Shown: positions 26,900 through 38,800 of the stretch, piece after piece
Numbering within the stretch: position 1 is the stretch's first letter
Layout of the letters: each line of letters starts with the position of its first letter
From: Pycnopodia helianthoides
Lineage: Eukaryota > Echinodermata > Asteroidea > Forcipulatida > Asteriidae
NCBI GenBank assembly: GCA_032158295.1
Contig: CM063247.1
Coordinates: 21,628,358 to 21,692,357, forward strand
Direction: 5' to 3'
DNA: 64,000 nucleotides
Position numbers and translations under genes: made by a program
Notes under the pieces: model-generated
What the model was told of the DNA's origin: nothing
Seen by the model: the letters and a program-made list of their open reading frames with translations, nothing else
Databases searched by the model: none

Positions 26900-29800
26900 A
26901 AACCCTAACTTGACAAAGGAAAGACATCAAAGGATCTCATGATTAGCATCAGGATTTTTTGTTGTCCTAGGAGAAAATATGGGTGGGCACTCACAGTGAA
27001 TGGCAGAACTATTGGCCATAAGCCATGGCCAATAGTACACTGGAATCTCGGAACACTCGGACTTGATCTGAAATCAATGATAAACAATGGTGGCAGCCTG
27101 TCCATTTTTTAGTATGCCACATTTGTATAAAACCAAAGGAAAAAGGCCTGGAATTCGGGATTACAAAACAGCCCCCAGAAAAAGGAATATTACGAGCATG
27201 ATTTCCAGAACCACCTGTCCTCATTGTACAGGGTGACACAAAGTGTAGCACATTATGAGCATGCCTGTGCACTCTACACAGTGAAATGTCGGGATTGATA
27301 TTCATGTCGGCCGTCTGAATGACAGCAAACAATTGAGGGCGCTTTAAAGTTGTTCCTGGCATAACAAAACACATCTGCCAAAGGCCAGTCCAGAAACATT
27401 TTGCATGTGTACATGTTTTTCAACTTGAAGTGGTTAAGATTTCTTGAAGTGGTTAAGATTTCTTAAAGCTGTTAAGGTTGTGTAATTTACACACAAAATA
27501 CCATCTTAAAAATTATTCATCGGACTGTGTTAGCTCTGTATTTTTTCAGTGCACTTGTTAGAGATTCAATGTTCCCCAGTTCTTACTAAGACGATGACAT
27601 TTCATGATGTTAACTTTATTCATTACCATAATTGACTTTAATTTTCTATTTTGTGAGATCACTTTTTGCCTTGCACATTGCATTTTATCGCTTAATGATG
27701 AGCAAACTTATTAATCTCAGTCATTCCTTAATCTTGTACATACATGTATATAACAATTGGCCCAGACACTTGTTTTACAGTTTAAATGGCTAAAGAAACT
27801 AGTTTCATTGTTCAATTAGTAGAAATTAGTTTGACGGTTCAACTGGCCTGTGATCTAGTTTTATGGTTCAAATTGTAGAAATCAGTTCATTTGGCCAGGA
27901 GACTGAGTATAACCAATGCTAATGACCGACACATGTTTGTTTGCAAAAAAACACTCTTACTCTCTTTGGATGATCTTCAGCTTTGGAGCAGTCCCTGCAA
28001 ACAGCCAACGAGACACTCATATATGCCGAGGAAATGTGGAACACCATTACGGCTAATCATGTCACTCTGCAAGAGGAAGCTTTGGCGCTGTCAAAAGTAG
28101 CAAATGGTAAAGTGGCAGTAGTTAATAAGAAATGTTCAAAGTGTCCTGACTTTGATGGTGGCATGTTTCTTTAGATGAGGGAATCGGGTTGATCCAGTGG
28201 GTTCTTGCCGTACCTGTCGCCTCTGTAGATCCCTGGTGTTGTATCCTGCCTCGGACCAGAGTCTCAATATTTGGATTGGGTTTCCGATCCTTACCTGACT
28301 GAGTTTCCCCATTTGGGGGTTTTCTTCCTGCATCGAAAACATTTCTTCATCCTCTTCCTATTCATCCTATTATTGGCATTTCATCTGTTTGATTTGTAAC
28401 AGATAAATAAATAAATAAATAAATACGTAAAATAACAATTTATTTGATAAACGACTGTAGCGTGTGCGGTTTTGTGAACAGTTTTCCCTATGCAGACATT
28501 TCTATACACAACAGTTTGACTTGATTTCTAGCTATCGGTTTTAAGACATTTATTTTGTTTAACATCTTTAGTTTTCCAATTTGAATGAAACCCTGAAGTA
28601 TGCCCTGACAATCTGATCGCCTGAACTGCATTTTGCTCTTGTCAACAGCCCCTGGGATTCAACCAGCCATCGACCAAGGCCTGGCCTCGGCAAACTCTGC
28701 CTTAGAAACCAGCATAGCCACCCTCAACAGCACCCGGGCCCTGGGTAGCACCCTGGCCGCTAAAGAGGCTGAAATTCTGGCCATTCAGAGCACTAACAAC
28801 AACACAACCAGTCAACTAGCTGGCATTCCGGCTGTCGGTAAGTTTAGGACGCCAACCCTTCATACTGTCTTGGCTGAGACAGTAAGTGTCCTCCCCCAGA
28901 TGAAAAAAAGAGAAGAGTCAAACTTGAGTGTAAACATTTACTGGTAAATTTAAACTAACCTTAGCTGTGTCATGGGCCGAAATCCATCCAATTTCGGATT
29001 GTGTGTTGGAAGGGCCCACTAAATCAGCCCTTATTTGTAACGCATCATTTGTATTGGTTTCAAGACACCACATGACCATAAAATGACCTTTTGTGAAAGT
29101 TCATGTTGTGGCCCAAATAAAGTTTGGGAAGTGGCCTTTGAACTTGTGTATATATACACAAGTTCAAAGGCCACTTCCCAAACTTTATTTGGGCCAATGT
29201 TGAAGCGCCTTGAGCGTCACTGAGTGACGGATATGAGCGCTATATAAGAAGCCACTATTATTATTATTATTATAATAATAATAGTGGCTATAAGAAGCCA
29301 CTATTATTATTATAATAATAATAATAGTGGCTTCTTATATAGCGCTCATATCCGTCACTCAGTGACGCTCAAGGCGCTTCAACATTCATTATTTTTCCTG
29401 CAAGGTATTGTGGAGCTACGTTTTGAAGTATTAGACCTATTCCTTTACATAGCACCATGTAATGGTTTACAAGGTGCTGTGGCGCAATATGCAGCCAATC
29501 AAACCAGGAACACCGGGGCGAACCCCTTCTCTTTTCGATAAGTGCACTGGTTTTTTTTATGTGCATTACACAACAGACGGGACCAACGGCTTTACGTCCC
29601 ATCCGAAGGACGCAGCAATAATGGTTAAGTGTGTTGCTTAAGGACACAAATGTCACGACCGGGACTCGAACCCACACTCTGTTGAACAGAAACACAAGAG
29701 CTTGACTCTGGTGCCCTTATCCGCTCGGCCACGACACGACACGTCTACCTTGATGGCAGTCATTTTTTCTAGAATCTTCATTGATAATTTAATAAACAAC

Positions 29801-32800
29801 AAATAAAAACAACTAAAACAAAAATTTTACAGCTGTAAAATGCACTACATTATCGTCTTAGATTCAAGGCCAACTGCTAGGGTTAAAAAAGGGAAGAAAC
29901 TGGTGATTTTTGAGGTAGAGTGTGCTTTTAAGGAACTTTAACTGCAAGTGTTTTTAGCCAAGAATTTGTTTAAACTTTGTGCCCTTAACCTACCCTCCCC
30001 CCTCCTCCAAGCCAGCTGTGGTCTAGATTCTTTCAGTCTCAATGTTCACTCTGATCTTGCATTATCATTTCAAGTATTTTGAACTAAACCATCTCTAAGA
30101 TATTTTCTAACTCACTGTCTGGTTTTCTTCTCCCATAGTTGACCAAGTTGAATCAGACATCACAGTCTTGACCGAGAAAACGGACGTCCTTGTCTCCCTG
30201 CGCAACGAGACCATATCAATACGCAGTGTGATCGACGAGCGAATGGCCCGCCTCCGCGAGAAACTCCGCAGCGTGCAGAATAGGATCGCCGACACCAAGC
30301 AGCCGGCGCGCTTCCCCGGCCAAACGTCGCTGGAAGTCGAGCTGGATCTATCGGGAAGTTCAACACTATCCAACGAGATCCAAGTTAATTTCAAGGTAGA
30401 GTAAATTACTGATCAATTTATTATAGTGTTCGATTTTACTGATGGAGTGTCGTGGCTGAGCGGGTGTACTGCACTGGGCTCAAGGTCTGGCGTGTTCAGA
30501 GGGAGGGTTCGAGTCCCTGTCATGGCACTTCTGCCCTTCAACACAATTGCTTCGGATAGATAGGACGAAATGCTGTAGGTCCTAGGTAGTGTGTAATGCT
30601 TGTTAAAAAACCCAGAACACTTATTGTTCAGAGAAGGGGCTTGCCCTGGTGTTTCTGGCACAATTAGTTGCAGCACCTTTTAAACCCTTACAAGCTGCTG
30701 TATAAATTGGTCTTGTAACTCAAAATAGCTCTGTATACCAGTTTTAGATAAAATGCTATATAAAAATTCATTATTATTATTACAACTTTTTTTTAATGAG
30801 AATTTTGTTTTAGTGAGAGGTTTTTATAAAGTATGTATGCCAGTACACATAATATCATTACGGATTCCAAATGAGTGAGTATAATTGAGGGATATCACAT
30901 CACTTGAAATTGTGTTCATGTCTGGCCCGACGTTTATGTCCTCTGTTTTAGGCTGATCGTCCCGATGGGCTGGTGTTTCTAATAGAGACACCCCAGTCAC
31001 AGTTCTTGAGTGTAGAGATAGTGGGAGGTAAAGTTCAGTTCAGCTTCGACGTCAGTCAAGACACGGTCACGATGAGCAGTCCCATTGAAGTTTGCTGTGG
31101 AGAATGGTACCACGTCATTGGGACAAGGTCAGTGGATTTTTTGATAAGTCCTAGGGGGGTAGCCTCAGTTGAAGAGCTAGTAGTATAAACTGCCAAGTTA
31201 AGCACCATCGACTGTCGTCAGTAATAGACCCTTCCCATGAAATATGTTAATTACATTCACGCATGCGTACAGACGCTGCTGGTTGGCAAACGCCATAGAG
31301 TTGTGCACAAGGCAGACGCACAAACGCGTGTGCGTCACGCCACCATCAGTCCCATGCAAAAAGGCGCGATGTTCACTCATTTTGCCAACCAGTAGGTAGA
31401 GTGCGCACACGCGATGTTCAATTTGCATATTTCATGGGAAGGGTCTAATGGGTGGGAGACCATTCCACATATGTGATGCGATCAAGCTAAATGAGTCGCT
31501 TGTCGGTAAATGCATTATTGAACAACAGGCCAAAATAGGTCGACAGGGGTCTACATTTCTATACATCTCTTGGTGTTTCGACTTCCATAACTTTTGAACC
31601 AAAGGTGGTATCAACACGAGGTTTTCATACCCTTAAAGCTGAGATTGTACTTCGTTCAAATAGATAACAAAAAGAACAAGAATCGACAAGGGTCGACAAA
31701 AGACTCGTTTAGCTTGATCGCATCACATATTGTCACGGTTGGTGGCTTGTCTGGGACATGATAAGGCTTGTTACCATCCAGCCCGCATCTTTCGGATGGG
31801 ATGTAAAAACTGCAGGTCTTTTACATTGTGTAATGCACATAAAAACACCCAGCACTACCCCCAGTGTTTCTGAACCGACTGCATAATGCGTCCACTCTGA
31901 GCATGTTTGGTTTATTTAATGTGCATTTTTGAACACATTAATACGAAATTTGCACAATATAAAGGAATAATTTTGTTTATCGTATTTGAATTGTGCATTG
32001 GTATGGAATTGGCGCAATATATATTATTTTGTGAAAATTATTTGAATTGTGCAGTTGGCTCTGAGCATATATAGTATGAGAAATGTTTTGATGGAGTATA
32101 AACTGTAGTTGATGGTTCTGGTTTTGCAAAAGTGCAATTTGAGGCAATTTCAATACATGATTGTTACAGCGACCACAGTGTTCGAAAATCTGATCGTATG
32201 ATAACTTTCAAGACTTTATTTTTGTTATATTTGTTCAAATTTTCAAATCCCACATTTTTTCAGAAAGCCAGAAATGTCTCGTGGATCTGTGATCAATGTA
32301 AGATGAGCTGCACTGAGCGTGTTCATGTGAAGCTTGTAATATTATATTCAATGATTTAGATGATCGCCAGTGGTGAGGTTTGCCTTTATGTTTAAAGACT
32401 ACACTCTTAACCAAATCGTTACCCTGCCTCTGCGCAGTGTTATTTTTCTCTGAACTTTAAGAAACTTTCAAAATAATTGTCTTTGTTGAGAATATCTTTG
32501 TCACAATGAAATCCAGGCTAAACAAAGTTAAGACAACTAATGTTCTCATAAAATCAAGAAATTATGGAATGTCAAGTCACAGGCAATAATCAGTCTTGTT
32601 ATGCAGGAATTTCGGACTACAATAATAAACAATGGTGGCAGCCTATCCATCTCTCAAAATCCTTGTTTGTACAACAAAAGGTCTCAAATTGGGGATTACT
32701 CAATGTCCCTGAAAAAAGTGAGATTTCAAGCATGAAATTCAGTACCCTTTGTCCCTCTTTGTATAGGGGAAACAAAACATTGTACGGTATGTGCATGCCT

Positions 32801-35800
32801 GTGTACACCACACAGTGGAATGTCCAGGGGTGTAATTATACTTCATATGATTAACCAACTGCAACCAAAAGATAGCATTCCAACATTGTTCTGAAACGTG
32901 CATGAGCGCTCACCATTAATCAGTTTGGAAACTCTTTGCTGTAAGAGACACCAAACCAAGTGGTTAACAAGAAAGTTGTACGGTACATGTAGTTGCTTGC
33001 TGTATAACATCCTGTACTATTACTAATTTTTCTCTAGACATGCCAATGAGGGCCACCTGTCGGTCATTGAGCTGAGAACTGGTGGGGCGTCTATTAATTA
33101 TGGATCTTGCCTCTTGACTTATGACAAGTACTTCTCCTTCCCTGTGAATAAGACATCATTCTACATCGGTGGTGTCCCAACCTCTTATCAGGTGAGTCTC
33201 AAAGACATTCTGTGGGGACAGATTTATTCTGTTTATATTGTTAAACAAGAACGTTTGAACAGATGTATTTCCTTGTCTTGCACCAGCCCTCTCTCACTCG
33301 TTCCCTCTTCTTTGTCTTTACGCAGAATTCAAATGTGCGAAGCCCTTATTTCACAGGGTGTATCTCCAACGTGATGTTTGACAAGAAGGAGTTGAACCTG
33401 TGGCATCCATCCTCACAAGAGGGCTCCACGTCCTGCTGCGAAGGTGCCGTTCTACCAGTCGTTCCTCAGCCGGACGTCACACCAGGAGCTAGTTTCAGTG
33501 GCTTTGGTTACTATCAGGTATTATAACACCCCATTCTTAGATTCTACCTTGTGATTGGTTTAGGGCATGTCATATGACGTGTCTCATTTTTACTAGAAAG
33601 TCCCGCTAGCATGATGCTCTTTACCCATACTATATCTATTGCAACCCATAATAACCATTATGCTATACCTGTAGCATCAACAGCTTCTTTGTACCTTGAC
33701 ATCTATGGGGTGTCATAAAACAAATATTTATTGCTTTTACTTGTGCTATGGTTAAAACTACGACCACCTCAGTAATCCCCGGAGATACTTGACCTGCGCT
33801 GTTGATGTTGATACTTGACCTGCTGCTGATGTTGATACTTGACCTGCTGCTGATGTTGATATTTGGCCTGCTGCTGATGTTGACAGTTCACCTGTTGGTG
33901 ATGATGATTCTTGGCTTGCTGCTGATGTTGATACACTGTACTTGGCCTGCTGCTGATGTTGCTACTTGGCCTGCTGCTGGTGTTGATACTTGACTGCTGC
34001 TGAAGCTGATACTTGACCTGCTGCTGATGATGGCACTTGGCCTGCTGCTGATATCGATACTCAGCTTGGTGCTGTTGTTGATACTTGATGGCTTGCTGCT
34101 GATGTTGATACTTGATCCGCTGCTGGCGTTAATACTCGACCTGCTGCTGGTGTTGACAGTTGGCCTGCTGCTGATGATGGCACTTGACCTGCTGCTGATG
34201 TTGATACTTGACCTGCTGCTGATGTTGATACTTGGCCTGCTGCTGATGTTGATACTTGGCCTGCTGCTGATGTTGATACTTGGCCTGCTGCTGATGTTGA
34301 TACTTGGCCTGCTGTTGAAAAAAATCACATAATCACATATGTTTGTCATTCCTTCATTCATAATAATGCAACTTAGCTCTAATTGACAAGGTATAAACCC
34401 ACCATAAAACTCCTGATGCAGGTCTTTAATTCACTCTGTATAGTTTAGCTCATCATGTGTGTGTTTCACATTAGCAGAGCTGCCAACATTTGCATCTTGC
34501 AATCGGGGAGATTTTTGTACAACAATCAGGGAGACATTTAAAAATTCCATTCAACATAATAGGGACAAAAGCTTCCATAATCAGGGATATTTTTTGTCAA
34601 ATTTGTTCGTCAAAACATGGAAAGATTGGTTTATTTTCAAAGAACTTTCTTGCAGAATCAGGGAGAGTTGGCAGCTCATTAGATTAACATAAGTTGCTAC
34701 ATTGCATGATTTTTGTTGGAATACTACGTTATCTTTTAGATGAGTTTTTCAGTTTCACGAATAGTTCATTCTATAGGGATTTTAATTATTTACTGCTTTT
34801 AATTCTCTTGTGTCCTTCTACCCCCCTAGATTCCTAACGATGAGTTTGACGTACACCGGGCTGCCAGTGTGTCCTTGGAGTTCCAGACCTCCCTGCCGGA
34901 GTCCATCCTGTTCCTGGTCACCAGAACCGGATCTCATCTCCTACATCAGGATCTTCATGGAAGCCGGTAATGTCATCTTTGAGATGAACACTGCTGGCAA
35001 TGCCAGGTACATCTTGAGGAGTCGCAAGACCTACAACGACGCAAGATGGTATCAGGTAAAGCGTCTACGTTGATGTTTGACAGTCTCTCTTTTCTATGCC
35101 TCACCCCGATTCCCAGATTGCTAAGTTACATTGAGTTCATAACTCAGCTGCCAGACTGGCTTGGGAGCGTCGACACTTTCAATCACTAGAACCATTTCTG
35201 CCCTGACAGGTGCCCATTTACCCCTGGGTAATAAAAGCAATTACTGTAATTTTCTGCGTATAAGACGCGTCTTATCTGACTTGTAGTTTTGTAGAAAGAC
35301 CAGCAGCTCATTAAGCGGGAATTGTTAGCACAACGTGTTTGAGTGCGCGCTCTTTAAACGAAAATGAAAAAATTTAAAAAATGAAAATAGAAGCGATATT
35401 ATATTACAATCTCTTTACTTTATGGTAAGTGTCCTACCAACAAAGTTAAACCCATAATGTGGTGATGCACCAACGGTGAATGGGTTGGCAAGCCTCTACT
35501 GACAGGCACGTTGTGTCTTATACGGCGGTGTGCCTTGTACGTTAACACTTGAATCTTATATCGGTGATTTTAGGGTACTGGGCCTTATACGCTGGAAATT
35601 TCGGTGCCGGGATTGGAACCCATTTCCTGAAGACTTATCTATTAGAACTTGGGTCCGATACACTAAACTGCTCGGCCACTACAACCCCTCCCCCCCCAAA
35701 AAAAATAAAAAATTTTAAAAAATGGGGGAGTTCTTTGAAGGATATGGGAGGATCTCTAGGCAAAGACACTGAGAAGATTAGTGTTAATTACCCAATTCTG

Positions 35801-38800
35801 TTTGCCTCCTCTTTGTGCGATGTAGGTCAATGTGGCATACAACAGCTCCCACTACAGCATGGATATCCGCTATGCCAACCAGACCGATGTTATACTAGAG
35901 AGCTACCAGATGCGCACCCTTGCCCCACTGCTCTTCACCAATCTAGGCTATGCCTTCAAACTAATGCTGGGCTCCCCAGATCCTTCAACTTCCTTTATGT
36001 AAGCAAACTTGTAATGTGTGCCATATTAAAATAACATGTAATTATCAGAGCCCAATTTTAACTAGTTTTTGGAATTTCGTAACAAGTTTATTATTATTTT
36101 AAGGTAATCATTGGCACAATGAAACTATGACTAACCCAAGCAAAGACAACAAACAATCTCATAAAGTGCACCAGGGTTTCTTGTTGATTTTTGAGAAAAC
36201 AGGTTTATGTTCACTGCAATTGGCCAACCCTTGGCCATTTAAGTCATGGCCAATAATCGGCCATGGCATGCTGGAATCTCAGACTTACCTCCTCTGGTGA
36301 ATACAGTGCTGCCTATCTATCTCTTGTAATCCTCGTTTGAACAAAAAAAAGGGACGAATATCTGGATTGGGGGACTACACAAGGTGAAAGAGAGATTTTG
36401 GGTAAGAATTCCAGTACCTTTTGTCTATATTTGTTCACAATGAAACGCTTGGGCAAGTTGGCATTTCACCTGATGTTTACCTCTTACCAGAAAACAATTC
36501 CGGCATGTATGCTCATCGGTGTGTCATTCCCATGTACTGTTTAAAAAAATATTTTTCATGCTTCTGATTTTTAAATTTTCATAACAAGTCACGTATTCGT
36601 TCAAATTAGGTATGGGAAATTTGTAAAAAATGTGTTCCAATGAAAAGTATCCTAATAGAATGTATCTGTTGTTGGTCCTTGGGATGATTACGCTTAAAGA
36701 AAACATGGTGTGTTATTTATGGGACCACAGCGAGGGGCAGTGTTGTAGTCAAGTATTTTCAAGTTGAGTATCAAGTACTTCCGAGTACTAGGGTGGTCGA
36801 GTAGTACACGACTACTTGGGCCATCGAGTACGAGTTTACGTGTAGTACACGACTACTTGGGCCATCGAGTACGAGTTTACGTGTCTGAGTACTGAGTATT
36901 TTAATATCCAAATACTGAGTCCAACAGCCGAGTACCAAGTACTTGGATCTCGAGTAGGATTAGGAGAAAAATACTGCAAAATGAGGTGTCAACATATTGA
37001 TTGTTTGGGGGACTGATATCTAGGTGACAATGTGTGCTTGTTATGGAAACTATCTTTAAAACATAAAAACATCAAAGAAATTTTACTTTTACTTTTTGTA
37101 GCGCTTTTATTTCTCTATTTCTTGGATTGCGGTTCCGAGTACATCTTTAGTGGAGTATCGAATGTATGACTTCGAGTACAGGTTATTTTTTAAGTGGAGT
37201 ATCGAGAGTAGACTTCAAGTATGAGTACTTTGCTAGCTGAGTTGGAATACAAGTACCATAAAAATGTTACTCGAGTAGTCCTCAAGTACAAGTACTGAGT
37301 TCAAGTACCAAACACTGGTAGAGGGAGCCTTTTCTTGGGCAAGCTTTGCCAGCATATATTCATAGGAATCAATTTTTAAGAAAAGGGTTAAGCACAAGCT
37401 TCCTTATACACTCGTACATTTTTTTGTCACGAAGTACATCCACATTCATTTGTGTTTATACTTTATGATTTGCAGGCGAGGACCGACCAATCTTCGCTTT
37501 GCTGGTTGCATGAGGAACGTCATGTTGTCAAATGGCACTTCAAGCGAGATGGTCAGCCGTCCTCTTAATGACACAACAGCCGTGTCCTTCGATGGAGTCA
37601 CATTTGATGGATGCCGAGGAGGTGTAAGTTGAAGAAAAATTATAGTCTTAGGCTTACATCATTGCTATAAGGCCAAATAATAATTTTAAAAATGTTTAGC
37701 GTCCCCGCCCACTTCCTTTAGAGGCCCCCCTCCTTTTTTTTCTCCCTTTTTTTTGGGGGGGGGGAGAAAAAAAAAAAATTCTTAAATAACTAAGATTGTA
37801 TTTTTTGACTTTAGAACACAGAAAAAAGCTGGCAACCATCTTGAAAAATTGCCCAGCCGGTTGTCTTGAAAAATGTGTCGGGCGGCCATATATAACGTTT
37901 ACAAAAAAATGATTTTACCTAATAGCACAACATATAATGGAAACCATCTGGTTTCAAGTAACTTCACTCTGCTTAAAACTCAGTTTCAACGTGTATAGAG
38001 GATGGAAATGGGAGGTTGAAGAATTGTTTAAAGTGCTTGATGTTGGTCCATTTACAGTTGCTAGCCTGTTTGTAGATGTTGGCCCATTTATAGATGATAG
38101 AACATAGATGATGGCCCATTTATGCATGACTGCCAATTTATTGATGATAGCCCATTTACAGATGGTGGCCCATAGTAAATGTCATGTCTTTCAGAGTAAT
38201 TACATTGACAGCAACATTTGTTGTTGCCCATGAGCATACAGTCATACGAAGGAAGGTGTAACCCAGGGTAATTTAAAACGAGAAATAAATAAACGACTAA
38301 GTGTTTTGGAAAGTAACCATTACTAGTATTTTTTTATTGTCTTTGCAATACTTAGTGTTTTATTTTGTAAGCATGTCATTCTTAGTACTACCTTGTGATA
38401 CTACCAACCATGTTTTGTGTTTTTAGACCAAAATAAACCAATAAATAAGTGAACAATAATTCTCACTGATGACGAACGAAGTATTTTTCAAAATGTCAAG
38501 ACCACAATAGCTCATTTCAGAGGCAACACTCCTCCCAAAAGAGATTTACTCATTGTCGTACAGCAAATTTACCGGTTATAGTTACTTTCCACTATCCACC
38601 CCATGCAAAACTTCAAACATTGCTTATACTACGTCATGTATCATAATTGAATCTTTCTGTAAATGTCTTCCCTCGATTCTCTCTTTCCGCTTTTCAGGTG
38701 GCAGCAGGTGTGGGTTTCTCCGGAACTTTTGCCTTCGCTAAGCTCCATCTCCCGAATGAGTTGTCACTCACCCAAACAGTCAGTTTCGACTTCAAGACCA

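Noticed and set aside
33888..34361. 157-codon minus-strand ORF with SRPSINIS repeats
   Set aside because: It is the reverse reading of a 24-bp intronic tandem repeat.
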